Below are positions 42,373-51,800 of a stretch of 64,000 nucleotides of DNA, piece by piece. The number at the start of each line of letters is the position of its first letter. Within the stretch, counting starts at the first letter, position 1. The translations under genes and the position numbers were made by a program. The DNA comes from Nocardioides carbamazepini (lineage in GTDB: Bacteria > Actinomycetota > Actinomycetes > Propionibacteriales > Nocardioidaceae), in NCBI RefSeq assembly GCF_024614185.1, contig NZ_JAHTLF010000025.1, forward strand, positions 434,001 to 498,000, written 5' to 3'. The notes below the pieces were generated by a model. It saw nothing but the letters and a program-made list of their open reading frames with translations. It was not told where the DNA came from and did no database searches.

Positions 42373-43229
42373 CGTGCCGCTCCGGTGAGCGTGCGCAGGA
42401 AGGCCAGGCCGTCGCGGGCCAGGTCGTCGGGGGAGGACGCCAAGGGACGCCAGACCGAGGCGGCCACCGCGATCGCGGCGTTGTCGGGGGTGAAGCTCTC
42501 GATGTTGAGGGGGCCGGCGTAGCCGACCTCGTCGAGCGCGGCGAGCAGGGCGGTCCAGTCGGTCTGGTCCCCGCCGGGGGCGCCTCGGTCGCTGCCGCAG
42601 ACCTGCAGGTGCACCAGGTCCGGGCCGGCGCGGCGCACCGCGTCGGCGCTGGAGCGCTCCTCGATGTTGAGGTGGTAGGTGTCGAGCGCCAGGCCGAGGT
42701 GCGGGCCCAGCAGCGGCCCCAGCGCGTCGAGGGCCTGGTCGACGGTGTTGACCAGCGAGGTCTCGTAGCGGTTCAGCGGCTCGATGCCGATCCGGACCCC
42801 GCATGCCGCGGCGTGCTCGACGACGGGCGCGAGGTGGGTGCGCCACTCGTCGTACGCCGCCGCGCGCTCGGCCGGGCTCATCCGCCAGGTCCGGCCGGTC
42901 GCGGCGTAGAACGGGCCGCACACCGAGCCGGCGCCGATCGCGGCCGCGAAGTCGACGCAGGCACGCAGGTAGTCCTGGGTGGTGGCCACCGTCGCGGCGG
43001 TCGTGGCGACCAGGTCACGGCCGGGCGCCATCGCCCCGACGACGTACGGCGTCAGGCCGGTCGCGGCGAGCACGGCGGAGGTCGCCGCGCCGTCGAGGTC
43101 ACCGGGACCCTCCAGCGGCAGCTCGACGGCGTCGAAGCCGAGGTCGGCGATGTGGCTCAGGAGGTCGGGCAGGCGCGCATCGGTGAGCGGGGAGGTCCAC
43201 ACCCAGGTGTTGACGCCGAGGGCTCTCAT
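42369..43229 (-). CDS. Sugar isomerase/epimerase (3-epimerase-like TIM barrel)
   Basis: This 286-residue protein of the D-tagatose/psicose 3-epimerase-like family has the ligands expected for a bound divalent metal: GIEPLNRYET (Glu), ALDTYHLNIEE (Asp/His), HLQVCGSDRG, and NIESFTP (Glu). It likely epimerises the keto-sugar made by the dehydrogenase. Translationally coupled to the next gene by a 4-bp overlap, and preceded by an intercistronic hairpin. Confidence 0.87.
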   Translation of the reverse strand: MRALGVNTWVWTSPLTDARLPDLLSHIADLGFDAVELPLEGPGDLDGAATSAVLAATGLTPYVVGAMAPGRDLVATTAATVATTQDYLRACVDFAAAIGAGSVCGPFYAATGRTWRMSPAERAAAYDEWRTHLAPVVEHAAACGVRIGIEPLNRYETSLVNTVDQALDALGPLLGPHLGLALDTYHLNIEERSSADAVRRAGPDLVHLQVCGSDRGAPGGDQTDWTALLAALDEVGYAGPLNIESFTPDNAAIAVAASVWRPLASSPDDLARDGLAFLRTLTGAAR

Positions 43230-43284
43230 GGAGGGCCTTTCTGGTGCGAGGGGCTGCGGGGCGCGCGGGTCGTCGACCCGGCCG

Positions 43285-43323
43285 GCACCCCGGCCACCGG
43301 GCGGTGCCGATGGCCGGGGGTGC
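43285..43323 (-). terminator. Intercistronic hairpin after the sugar-binding-protein gene
   Basis: GCACCCCGGCCA pairs with TGGCCGGGGGTGC with one bulged base, loop 14 nt. Its position, directly after the binding-protein gene and inside an operon, is the same as in the glutamate operon at 8761. Confidence 0.55.
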
Positions 43324-43352
43324 GGGCCGCGGGCAGGCGGGCCGCGGGTGCC

Positions 43353-44564
43353 TTACGGGATCTGGCGGTCCTGCCAGACCTGCGGGTAGCCGGGCAGGTC
43401 CTCGCCGCCGAACTTCGCGTAGTGACCGTCGGGCATGCCCTCGTTGCCCTCGAGGTAGTCGGCACGCCCGTCCTCGGTGATCGGCTCCTGCGGCAGCACC
43501 CATTCCGCCGGGACCGGCTCGCCCTTGGCGATCTTCTCCAGCGCGAGCAGCGGGGTGCGCCACTGGAAGTTGGAGTAGACCGGCGCCAGGCCGGTGAGTC
43601 CGGTCTCCTCCCACTTGCGCAGGAAGCTCATCTCGTCCTCGCCGGTCATCACCGGGTAGTCCATGCCCGCGTCCTCGAACGCCTCGAGCGCGGCGACGGA
43701 GCCGTCGCCGGCGTCCATCCAGATGCCCTTGACGTCGCCCTTGGTGAGCTCGTCGGTGACGATGCTCTTGATCTTCTCGGGGTTGGCGTCGGTGAAGTAG
43801 TCGACCGCCTCGATGCCCTTCTCGTCGAAGATCTTCTTCGCGGCGGCCCAGCGGGTCTCGAGCACGTCGACGCCCGGCAGGATCCGCAGCGCCACGACCT
43901 TGTCGCCCTCCTCGAGGTTCTCGGCGAGGAACTCCGCGGTCGCGATGCCCCAGGCGTAGCCGCCGATCGGGTGGATGAAGGTCGTCGCGCAGTCGGTCTC
44001 CACGCCGCGGTCGAAGACCACGACCGGCTTGCCCGTCTCGCAGGCGCGCTCCACCGCCGGCGTCAGCGCGGCGGTCGAGTTGGGCGAGATGATGAAGGCG
44101 TCACAGTTGCCCTCGGAGATGAAGTAGTCGATGTCGGCGATCTGCTTGTTGTCGTCGTCACCGGCGTCGCGGGTCTCCATGGCGGAGACGACGCCGCTGT
44201 CCTGGAGCACCTTGAGCTGCTGGTTCATGGTGATCCAGCCGGTCTGGCGCCACGGGTTGGAGATCGAGGCGTTGGCGAAGCAGACCTTCATCGGCTTGTC
44301 GGTCTTCCACTGAGCCGTGTCGGTCGTCGGGCCGTCGATGTACTGCAGGTACGGCTGCGCCGGGTCGCCCTCGAAGCTGGCGCCCATCTGCTCGCGCTGC
44401 TGGTCGAAGTCGGCCTGGACGAACCACTCGCTGTCCGAGCTGCCGGTCGAGGAGCTGTCCGCGTCGGGATCGGGGTCGCTGCCCCCGTCGTCGGTGGAGC
44501 AGGCCGTGAGCACCGCGAGCACGGCCGCCCCGGCGAGCACGCCCTTGAGGTGTGTTCTGCGCAT
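43353..44564 (-). CDS. Sugar ABC transporter substrate-binding lipoprotein
   Basis: This 403-residue type I periplasmic-binding-fold protein (RbsB/XylF type) has a lipoprotein signal with LTACS (Cys about 22), a Ser/Asp-rich linker, then the two-lobe fold: MKVCFANASISNPWRQTG, CDAFIISPNSTAALTPAVE, VVVFDRGVETDC and GIWMDAGDGSVAAL. It captures the sugar or polyol for the two permeases. GGAGG lies 6 nt before the ATG, which overlaps the permease stop by 1 bp. Confidence 0.9.
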   Translation of the reverse strand: MRRTHLKGVLAGAAVLAVLTACSTDDGGSDPDPDADSSSTGSSDSEWFVQADFDQQREQMGASFEGDPAQPYLQYIDGPTTDTAQWKTDKPMKVCFANASISNPWRQTGWITMNQQLKVLQDSGVVSAMETRDAGDDDNKQIADIDYFISEGNCDAFIISPNSTAALTPAVERACETGKPVVVFDRGVETDCATTFIHPIGGYAWGIATAEFLAENLEEGDKVVALRILPGVDVLETRWAAAKKIFDEKGIEAVDYFTDANPEKIKSIVTDELTKGDVKGIWMDAGDGSVAALEAFEDAGMDYPVMTGEDEMSFLRKWEETGLTGLAPVYSNFQWRTPLLALEKIAKGEPVPAEWVLPQEPITEDGRADYLEGNEGMPDGHYAKFGGEDLPGYPQVWQDRQIP

Positions 44565-45700
44565 CAATTGCCTCCTGTGTTGGTGCCCGGGGTGGGCTCG
44601 GTGGGGGGACCCGAGAGATCCGTGGTCAGGGGAGTGGCCGGCGTCGTGGGGGCGGTCCGACGGGTCCCGGTACGACGGCCGACGGTCCACGCCCGCGCGG
44701 CGAACGCGACGGCGGCGATGATGATCAGGCCGCGCACGGTGTCGCGCCAGGTGGCGTCGACGTCGAGGACCGTGAGCAGGGTGAAGAGCAGCTCGATCGC
44801 GAAGGCGCCGGCGACGGCGGACAGGACCCAGCCGCGACCACCGCCCAGCACGACGCCGCCGAGGACGACCGCGGTGATCGCCGAGAACTCGTAGCCGTCG
44901 CCCACGGTGGGGTGCACGCCGGCGTACCCGACGAGCAGGATGCCCGCGACGGTCGCGGCCAGGGACGACAGGATGAAGGCGCGGGTCTTCACCCACCACA
45001 CGCGGGCGCCCGAGACCCGCGCGGCGGCCGGGTTGTCGCCGACGGCCAGCAGGGTGCGGCCGAACGGACGGCGCATCAGCCACACCGCGAGGGCGCTGAG
45101 GACGGCCAGGACGATCAGCGGATAGGGGATCACGTCCACCACAGGGACGCTCTCGACCGTGCCGCGGCCGATCTCGCGGAAGTCGTCGTTGGGCGGCGCG
45201 TCCGCCGCGCCGCCGGACAGATAGCGGACCAGCCCGGTGAGGGCGAGCATCATCGCCAGGGTGACGATGAAGCTCGGCACCTGGAGGAGGGTGGTGGCCA
45301 GCCCGTTCAGGAGACCGATGAACGCGCCCAGCGCGAGCATCAGCACCAGTCCGATGACGTTCCGGCCGGTGTCGTCGCCGATGTAGTTGCCGGCGACCAC
45401 CACCTGGGCGGCGATGACGGCGGCCATGGAGAGGTCGAACTCGCCGGAGACGATGACGTAGTACTGGCCGATGGCGGCGATCGCGATCGGCGCGGTCCGG
45501 CCGAGGAAGCGGATGAGCACGCCGGGATCGCCGAAGTTCGGGTTGGCGACGACGGTCGCCACCAGCAGCGCGAGGACGAGGACGAACACGGCGCCGCCCG
45601 GGGTGCCGATGCTGGCGGCGGCGCGCCCGGCGAGTCCGTGGGCGTGCCGCGGCAGGGCGGCCGCACGGGTCGCGGTGGGGGTGCTCACGGGCGCGCTCAC
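44564..45700 (-). CDS. Sugar ABC transporter permease 2 (RbsC-like)
   Basis: This 378-residue ribose-type permease has eight to ten membrane segments, GEFDLSMAAVIAAQVV after an IAAIGQ helix, and the conserved GGVVLGGGRGWVLSA. The last 35 residues are a Thr/Pro-rich tail. Coupled by a 4-bp GTGA overlap to the preceding permease. Two different permeases in one operon indicate a heterodimeric channel. Confidence 0.88.
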   Translation of the reverse strand: MSAPVSTPTATRAAALPRHAHGLAGRAAASIGTPGGAVFVLVLALLVATVVANPNFGDPGVLIRFLGRTAPIAIAAIGQYYVIVSGEFDLSMAAVIAAQVVVAGNYIGDDTGRNVIGLVLMLALGAFIGLLNGLATTLLQVPSFIVTLAMMLALTGLVRYLSGGAADAPPNDDFREIGRGTVESVPVVDVIPYPLIVLAVLSALAVWLMRRPFGRTLLAVGDNPAAARVSGARVWWVKTRAFILSSLAATVAGILLVGYAGVHPTVGDGYEFSAITAVVLGGVVLGGGRGWVLSAVAGAFAIELLFTLLTVLDVDATWRDTVRGLIIIAAVAFAARAWTVGRRTGTRRTAPTTPATPLTTDLSGPPTEPTPGTNTGGN

Positions 45701-46734
45701 TTCGCCTCCTGGAGTGCCGCGTCGAGGACGCCGGGTCGTTCGAAGCGGGCCGGTCGGCGCCCGATCGAGCGCCGGGAGTAGACCGCGACGGCAGCCACGA
45801 TCACGACGCCGCGGACCACGTTGCGCAGGAACGGGTCGGTCTCCATCACGGCCATCACGTTGTCCATGACGGCGAAGATCGCGACGCCGGCGAGGGTGCC
45901 GGTGACATTGCCCTTGCCGCCGGCGAGCACGGTGCCGCCCAGGACCACGGCCGCGATCGACATCAGGTCGTACTGGCCCTGGCTCCCGATCGTCGGGTTG
46001 CCGACCGAGAGCCGGGCGAGCAACAGCAGGCCCGCGAAGCCGGCGAGGACGGAGCACAGGACGTGCGCGGCGATGACGGGTACGGCGGTCCGAACGCCCG
46101 AGAGCCGGGCGACCTCCGGGTTGCCGCCCACGGCGTAGAGGTGATGGCCCAGACGGGTGCGGCGCAGCAGCACGATGGCGAGCAGGGCACAGCCGAGCAT
46201 GATCAGCGTGGAGACCGGGACCGGTCCGAGGAAGGAGATGCCGATCGTCCGGAAGGACCGGGGCGCGGAGCCGTGGTTGCCCTGGTAGGTGCTGGCGATG
46301 TAGCCGCTGATGACCAGGCCCATGCCGAGGGTGGCGATGAAGCCGTGCACCTTGAGGATGCTGACCACCAGGCCGTTCACGAGCCCGATCAGCGCAGCGA
46401 GAGCGATGCCGACCAGTACGCCGGGGACCACCCGTCCCGACTCTCCCGCCATCACGCCGCCGGCGACGACACCGGTGAGGCTCGCGACGAAGGGCACCGA
46501 GAGGTCGAGGCTGCCGCCGAGGACGACGAGGGTCTGGCCGATGGCGATGAAGCCCAGCACGCTGGTTGCGGTGAGGATGTCGCGCAGGTTGCCGGTGCTG
46601 AAGAAGTTGCGTCCCTCGATGCCGGTCAAGATGGTGCCGACCACGACGGCGCCGGCCAGGACGGCGAGCACGATGCCGGTCGAGGTGAGGGTGCCGGTGC
46701 GGCCGGCGAGCCCGGGTCGTGCGGTGCCGCTCAT
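45697..46734 (-). CDS. Sugar ABC transporter permease 1 (RbsC-like)
   Basis: This 345-residue permease is paralogous to the next gene. Signature features are GGSLDLSVPFVASLTGVV, VGGNPEVARLSGV and AVVLGGTVLAGGKGNVTGTLAG. The ATG overlaps the ATPase stop as ATGA. Together with permease 2, the ATPase and the binding protein it forms a complete carbohydrate uptake (CUT2) transporter. Confidence 0.88.
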   Translation of the reverse strand: MSGTARPGLAGRTGTLTSTGIVLAVLAGAVVVGTILTGIEGRNFFSTGNLRDILTATSVLGFIAIGQTLVVLGGSLDLSVPFVASLTGVVAGGVMAGESGRVVPGVLVGIALAALIGLVNGLVVSILKVHGFIATLGMGLVISGYIASTYQGNHGSAPRSFRTIGISFLGPVPVSTLIMLGCALLAIVLLRRTRLGHHLYAVGGNPEVARLSGVRTAVPVIAAHVLCSVLAGFAGLLLLARLSVGNPTIGSQGQYDLMSIAAVVLGGTVLAGGKGNVTGTLAGVAIFAVMDNVMAVMETDPFLRNVVRGVVIVAAVAVYSRRSIGRRPARFERPGVLDAALQEAK

Positions 46735-48335
46735 CGCTCCGCCTCCGGCTCGGCGGTCCGCGACGAGCTCGTGCCGGTCGCGACCGACAGCACCGTCTCC
46801 TCGGTGGACCCGGGGGGCAGCTCGCCCGCGACGACGCCGTCGCGCATGACGAGGATGCGGTCCGCCATACCGATCACCTCCGGCAGCTCGCTGGACACCA
46901 TCAAGACGGCCACCCCTTCCGCGGCGAGGACGCGCATGAGCTCGTAGATCGCGTGCTTGGCGCCCACGTCGATGCCACGGGTCGGCTCGTCCATGAGCAC
47001 CACCCGGGGTCGGGTCGCCAGCCAGCGGGCCAGGACGACCTTCTGCTGGTTGCCGCCGGAGAGGAACTGGACCTCCTGGTCCAGCGCCCGTGCCGCCACC
47101 TCGAGGTTGGAGAGCAGGCCTGGGATCTCCCGGCGCGCGGCGCCGGTCCGGCCCGGGAAGGCCGCACGCACCGCGCCGAGGGCGTTGTCCAGGATGGACA
47201 GGTCCAGCGCCAGCCCGGTGGCCTTGCGGTCCTCGGTGACCAGGGCGAGACCCGCGCGGACGGCGGCGCGCGGCGAGCGCACCCGCACCGTCCGGCCGGC
47301 GACCGCCAGCTCGCCGCGGGTGAAGGGGTGGACCCCGAAGATCCCCTCGAGGAGCTCGGTGCGGCCCGATCCCTGGAGCCCGGCGATGCCCACGATCTCG
47401 CCGGCGCGCAGGGTGAGGTCGACCCCGTCGACGTACCCGTTGCCGGCGGAGCGCAGTTCCAGCAGCACCTCGCCCGGCGCCGTGCCGGCCGCGGGCGCGG
47501 GGAAGAACGCGGACATCTCGCGGCCGACCATCAGGCGCACGAGCTCCGCGTCGTCGAGCTCGCCGGCGGGCCGGGTGGTCACCTGCTGGCCGTCCTTGAG
47601 GACGGTGATGGTGTCGCAGAGGTCGAAGATCTCCTTGAGCCGGTGGGAGACGTAGAGGATGGCCACGCCCCGCGCGGTGAGCCCGCGGATGATGGCGTAG
47701 AGCAGCCCGACCTCGTGGTCGGCCAGCGCCGCGGTCGGCTCGTCCATGGCGATGATCCGGGCGTCGAAGCTGACCGCCTTGGCGATCTCGACGACCTGCT
47801 GCTCGGCCACGGAGAGGGTGCGCACGCGCTGCTGGGGGCGCAGCCCGGTCACCCCGAGGTCGTCGAGCAGCGCCGCGGTGTCGCGGTTCATCCGCTCGAC
47901 GTCGACCAGGCCGCGCCGACGCGGCTCGCGCCCGAGCCAGACGTTCTCGGCCACGGTCCGCTCGGGGAGGAGGTTGAACTCCTGGAACACCGTGGAGATG
48001 CCGGCCTGCTGGGCCTGGAGCGGGTGGTGGAACGTGACGGGGCGTCCGTCCAGCTCGACGGTGCCGGCGTCGGCGGTGTGGACGCCGGCGAGGATCTTCA
48101 TCAGCGTCGACTTGCCGGCGCCGTTCTCGCCGACCAGGCCGTGGACCTGCCCGGCGCGCAGGTCGAGGTCGACGTCGGCGAGCACGGTGTGGCCGACGAA
48201 GGCCTTCGTGACGCCGCGGGCGCGCAGCACGACCGACGCGTCCGGCCCTGAGCCCGCGGTGGCACCGGCGGGGGCACCGACAGGGGCACCGACGGGACGC
48301 GGTGCGTCGCGGGGGATCTGCACGTTCGGTGGCAC
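46731..48335 (-). CDS. Sugar ABC transporter ATP-binding protein (CUT2, two ATPase domains)
   Basis: This 534-residue RbsA/XylG-type ATPase has domain 1 with Walker A GENGAGKST, signature LSVAEQQ and DEPTAAL, and domain 2 with GLQGSGRTEL and LSGGNQQK and DEPTRGIDVG; as usual in this class the second Walker A is degenerate (GSGRT in place of GKT). The N-terminus has a short VGAPVGAP repeat. GTG start; CACAGT 6 nt upstream (minus strand, 48342-48347) may be its -10. First gene of a seven-gene operon, divergent from the ROK regulator. Confidence 0.92.
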   Translation of the reverse strand: MPPNVQIPRDAPRPVGAPVGAPAGATAGSGPDASVVLRARGVTKAFVGHTVLADVDLDLRAGQVHGLVGENGAGKSTLMKILAGVHTADAGTVELDGRPVTFHHPLQAQQAGISTVFQEFNLLPERTVAENVWLGREPRRRGLVDVERMNRDTAALLDDLGVTGLRPQQRVRTLSVAEQQVVEIAKAVSFDARIIAMDEPTAALADHEVGLLYAIIRGLTARGVAILYVSHRLKEIFDLCDTITVLKDGQQVTTRPAGELDDAELVRLMVGREMSAFFPAPAAGTAPGEVLLELRSAGNGYVDGVDLTLRAGEIVGIAGLQGSGRTELLEGIFGVHPFTRGELAVAGRTVRVRSPRAAVRAGLALVTEDRKATGLALDLSILDNALGAVRAAFPGRTGAARREIPGLLSNLEVAARALDQEVQFLSGGNQQKVVLARWLATRPRVVLMDEPTRGIDVGAKHAIYELMRVLAAEGVAVLMVSSELPEVIGMADRILVMRDGVVAGELPPGSTEETVLSVATGTSSSRTAEPEAER

Positions 48336-48360
48336 CGCGCCACTGTGGCATGCGTCACGT

Positions 48361-48386
48361 ACTTCTGTCGAGTGTCCGACAGAAGT
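48361..48386. promoter_or_regulatory. 26-bp palindromic operator between the sugar operon and the ROK gene
   Basis: ACTTCTGTCG (48361-48370), a 6-nt centre and CGACAGAAGT (48377-48386) form a perfect 10-bp inverted repeat. It overlaps the expected -35 of the ABC operon and lies 44 nt before the ROK start, as expected for an operator used by the ROK protein at both genes. Confidence 0.7.
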
Positions 48387-48430
48387 TGCTTGCTGGACGT
48401 GCCAAAGGTCGGCGTGGTTGACTGCGGCAG

Positions 48431-49600
48431 GTGCGGCCCAGCGACGTGTTCGACCTCCTCCGGGACGGCCGGCCGCGCACCCGGGCCGAGCTCGCCGCGA
48501 CCACCGGCCTGGCCCGCTCGACCATCTCCGCGCGCCTCGACGTGCTGATGCGGCTCGGGCTCGTCGTACCCGTCGGCGGGGTGTCCACCGGTGGCCGGCC
48601 GCCGTCGCTGCTCGCCTTCAACCCCGGCGCCCGGGTGGTCGTCGGCGTCGACCTCGGCGCCAGCCACGCCCGGGCCGCCGTCGCCGACCTCGACGGCCGG
48701 GTGCTGGCCGAGCGCGGCGAGCCGATCGACATCGCCGACGGACCCGAGCGGGTCCTGGGCTGGGTGCAGGAGACCGCGACCGCGCTCCTCGCCGAGCAAC
48801 GGCGCGACGTGAGCGAGCTGGCCGCCATCGGGGTCGGGCTGCCGGGGCCGGTCGAGCACTCCACCGGCCGCGCGATCAACCCGCCGATCATGCCGGGCTG
48901 GGACAGGTACGACGTGCCCGGCCACCTCCAGCGCGTGCTCGACGTTCCGGTCCTGGTCGACAACGACGTCAACATCATGGCGCTCGGGGAGCAGCACTCC
49001 CACCTGCGCGAGGTCGCGGACCTGGTCTTCGTCAAGGTCGGGACGGGCATCGGCGCCGGCATCATCTCCGGCGGGACCCTCCAGCGCGGTGCGCAGGGCA
49101 CCGCGGGCGACCTCGGGCACGTCCACGTCGCCCGCGGCGCGGACGTCACCTGCCGGTGCGGCAACCAGGGCTGCCTCGAGGCCATCGCGGCGATCCCGGC
49201 CCTGGCCCGGACGATGCGGGCCGCGGGCGTTGCGGTGGCCGAGGACCACGACGTCGTGGCGCTCGTGCGCGGTGGTGATCGGACGGCGGTCCAGGCCGTG
49301 CGCCAGGGCGGGCGCGACCTCGGCGAGGTGGTCGCCGCGCTGGTCAACCTGGTCAACCCCTCGGTGATCGTGATCGGCGGCGCCCTCGCCGCGGCCGGGG
49401 AGGGCCTGTTGGCCGGCATCCGGGAGGTCGTCTACCAGCGCTCGCTGCCGCTGGCCACCGAGCACCTGCACATCACGACCTCCCGCGCCGGCGAGCGCGC
49501 CGGCGTGATCGGTGCGGCCGCCCTCGCGATCGGCCACGTGCTCTCGCCGACGGCCATCGACCGGGTGGTCGAGGAGGGCGCGGTCCGGCTCGCGCAGTAG
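48431..49600 (+). CDS. ROK family transcriptional repressor
   Basis: This 389-residue protein has an N-terminal winged helix-turn-helix (residues 14-60, TRAELAATTGLARSTISARL) and a ROK sugar-kinase-like domain with VGVDLGASHARAAVADLDG (phosphate loop), and the zinc motif C241-x-C243-G-x3-C248-LE. It likely senses the imported sugar or its phosphate and represses the divergent operon. The GTG start has no strong ribosome site. XylR/NagC-type protein. Confidence 0.92.
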   Translation: MRPSDVFDLLRDGRPRTRAELAATTGLARSTISARLDVLMRLGLVVPVGGVSTGGRPPSLLAFNPGARVVVGVDLGASHARAAVADLDGRVLAERGEPIDIADGPERVLGWVQETATALLAEQRRDVSELAAIGVGLPGPVEHSTGRAINPPIMPGWDRYDVPGHLQRVLDVPVLVDNDVNIMALGEQHSHLREVADLVFVKVGTGIGAGIISGGTLQRGAQGTAGDLGHVHVARGADVTCRCGNQGCLEAIAAIPALARTMRAAGVAVAEDHDVVALVRGGDRTAVQAVRQGGRDLGEVVAALVNLVNPSVIVIGGALAAAGEGLLAGIREVVYQRSLPLATEHLHITTSRAGERAGVIGAAALAIGHVLSPTAIDRVVEEGAVRLAQ

Positions 49601-49650
49601 CTCGCCGGCACTGCTGTGGAGGGGCGCGCAAGGACGTCGGCTCGACCCTC

Positions 49651-49656
49651 TAGGGT
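49651..49656 (+). promoter_or_regulatory. -10 element of the helicase gene
   Basis: TAGGGT lies exactly 6 nt before the GTG at 49663 and no ribosome site is present, fitting a leaderless mRNA. Confidence 0.5.
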
Positions 49657-49662
49657 TCTGCG

Positions 49663-51678
49663 GTGACCACCACCGCTGACGACCGGACGTCCCCGGTCCG
49701 CGACCTCCTCGCGACGGCGGTGGCGGCTCTCGGCGGCCAGCGCCGCGACGGCCAGGTGGCGATGGCCGAGGCGGTCGCCGAGGCCTTCGCCGACAAGGAG
49801 CACCTCCTCGTCCAGGCCGGCACCGGCACCGGCAAGTCGCTCGGCTACCTGGTCCCCGCCCTGCTCCACGACCGGCGGGTCGTCATCGCCACCGCGACCC
49901 TCGCCCTCCAGCACCAGCTGGTCGAGCGCGACCTGCCCCGGCTGGTCAAGGCCGTCGGCACGGTCCCCGGCGTCGACGCGTCGTACGCCGTGCTCAAGGG
50001 GCGCTCCAACTACGCCTGCCTGCACCGGGTCCGCGAGGGTGCCCCCGACGACCAGGGCGAGCTGATCCAGGCCGAGGACGCCATGGGCGCGATGGGCCGC
50101 AAGGTGCTCGAGCTGCGCACCTGGGCCGAGAAGGCGGCGGAGGAGCGTCGCGGCACGGGGGAGCGCGACGACGCCCCGCGGCACACCGACAAGGAGTGGC
50201 GCCAGATCAGTGTCACCGCCCGCGAGTGCGTCGGCGCGAGCAAGTGCCCGTTCGGCGAGGAGTGCTTCGCCGAGCGCGCGAAGGAGAAGGCCCAGAAGTC
50301 GCACCTGATCGTCACCAACCACTCGCTGCTCGCGATCGACGCGATCGAGGGCATCCCGATGATCCCCGACTACGACGCCGTGGTGATCGACGAGGCCCAC
50401 GAGCTCGCCGCCCGGGTCACCCAGGCCGCCACCGACGAGCTGTGGGCGGCGGAGGTCGAGCGGGCCGCCCGCCGCAGCATCCGCCACGTCGAGGGCGACG
50501 AGGCCGAGGACCTCGCCGACGCTGCCGACGCATTGCGGGCCGCGATCACCGACGCTCCCTCCGGTCGCTTCGAGCAGGTCCCCGAGGCGCTCGCCGACGC
50601 GCTGATCCTGGTCCGCGACGCCGCCCGCGCCTGCGTCGGGGCCTTCCCCAAGACCGAGGCCGGCAGTGAGCCCGACGCCGCGATGACCCAGGCCAAGGGC
50701 ATGGTCCAGGAGGTGTTCACGACAGCCGAGCGGATGGCCGCCAACTCCGAGGCCGACGTGCTCTGGCGCACCGAGGGCACCGACCGGATCCCGCCGATGC
50801 TGTGCATCGCGCCGCTCCAGGTCTGGGGCCAGATGCGCGACAAGCTGCTCGCCGACAACACCGTCGTGCTCACCTCGGCGACCCTGATGCTCGGGGGCGA
50901 CTTCGGGACCGTCGCCGGCTCGGTCGGCCTGAAGCCGTCGGAGAGGACCGACGGCCCCGGCTCCGGCCCGCGTGGCGACGTACCCGACGACGCGCAGCCC
51001 TGGCGGGGTCTCGACGTCGGCAGCCCGTTCGACTACGCGAAGCAGGGGATCCTGTACGTCGCCCGCCACCTGCCGCCGCCCGGGCGCGACGGTCTCGGGC
51101 CGGCCCAGCTCGACGAGATCACCGAGCTGGTCGACCGGGCCGACGGCCGCACCCTGGGCCTGTTCTCCAGCCGCCGGGCCGCCGAGGCCGCGGCCGAGCA
51201 CGTCCGCAAGGCACTGCCCCACCTGACCACGCTCGCGCAGGGCGAGGCCCAGCTGCCCGAGCTGGCGCGCCAGTTCGTGGAGGACCCGCACACCTGCCTG
51301 TTCGGCACGCTGGGCCTGTGGCAGGGCCTCGACGTCCCCGGCGACACCTGCCAGCTGGTGATCATCGACCGGATCCCGTTCCCGCGGCCCGACGACCCGC
51401 TGATGAGCGCGCGCCAGAAGGCGGCCGACCAGGCCGGCGGCAACGGCTTCATGCAGGTCGCCGCCACCCACGCGGCGCTGCTGCTCGCGCAGGGCAGCGG
51501 CCGCCTGATCCGCACCACGGACGACCGGGGCGTGGTCGCCGTGCTCGACCCCCGGCTGATGACCGCCCGCTACGGCTCGTTCCTCAAGGCCAGCCTGCCG
51601 CCCATGTGGACGACGACCGATCCCGCGGTGGTGCGTCAGGCCCTCGGCCGGCTGAGTGGCCGACCCGGCGCAAAGTAG
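49663..51678 (+). CDS. dinG: DinG-type ATP-dependent DNA helicase
   Basis: This 671-residue superfamily 2 XPD/DinG-like 5'-3' helicase has Walker A AGTGTGKS at 52-59, four cysteines for a 4Fe-4S cluster (C119, C189, C195, C201), DEAH at 243-246 and C-terminal motifs V/VI (FGTLGLWQGLDVPGD; LAQGSGRLIRT). It unwinds DNA and is linked to repair and replication restart. The gene is monocistronic and ends at an unusual intergenic repeat. The family is certain; the symbol is by similarity. Confidence 0.9.
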   Translation: MTTTADDRTSPVRDLLATAVAALGGQRRDGQVAMAEAVAEAFADKEHLLVQAGTGTGKSLGYLVPALLHDRRVVIATATLALQHQLVERDLPRLVKAVGTVPGVDASYAVLKGRSNYACLHRVREGAPDDQGELIQAEDAMGAMGRKVLELRTWAEKAAEERRGTGERDDAPRHTDKEWRQISVTARECVGASKCPFGEECFAERAKEKAQKSHLIVTNHSLLAIDAIEGIPMIPDYDAVVIDEAHELAARVTQAATDELWAAEVERAARRSIRHVEGDEAEDLADAADALRAAITDAPSGRFEQVPEALADALILVRDAARACVGAFPKTEAGSEPDAAMTQAKGMVQEVFTTAERMAANSEADVLWRTEGTDRIPPMLCIAPLQVWGQMRDKLLADNTVVLTSATLMLGGDFGTVAGSVGLKPSERTDGPGSGPRGDVPDDAQPWRGLDVGSPFDYAKQGILYVARHLPPPGRDGLGPAQLDEITELVDRADGRTLGLFSSRRAAEAAAEHVRKALPHLTTLAQGEAQLPELARQFVEDPHTCLFGTLGLWQGLDVPGDTCQLVIIDRIPFPRPDDPLMSARQKAADQAGGNGFMQVAATHAALLLAQGSGRLIRTTDDRGVVAVLDPRLMTARYGSFLKASLPPMWTTTDPAVVRQALGRLSGRPGAK

Positions 51679-51800
51679 GTCCCGAACGACGCCGACCCGG
51701 CGCAGATTGAGTCCCGAACGACGCCGACCCGGCGCAGATTGAACTCTGGAAGTTCAATCTGCGCCGGGTCGGCGCGATTTGAGCGTCAGTCTGTGCCGGG
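51679..51800. repeat. Tandem 32-bp repeat joined to a 24-bp perfect hairpin
   Basis: A 32-bp unit occurs twice without a gap (51679-51710 and 51711-51742), starting right after the helicase stop. The end of the second copy (51722-51745) pairs perfectly over 24 bp with 51751-51774 around a 5-nt loop. A degenerate half copy (CTGTGCCGGGTCAGCG, around 51791-51806) follows and runs into the stop region of the convergent gene. It can serve as a terminator for both genes, but the repeat structure suggests a REP-like palindromic element. Confidence 0.75.

Noticed and set aside
49432..51471. Long open frame antisense to the DinG-type helicase gene
   Set aside because: Translation is Gly/Arg/Val-rich with no domain, and the sense strand has all helicase motifs.
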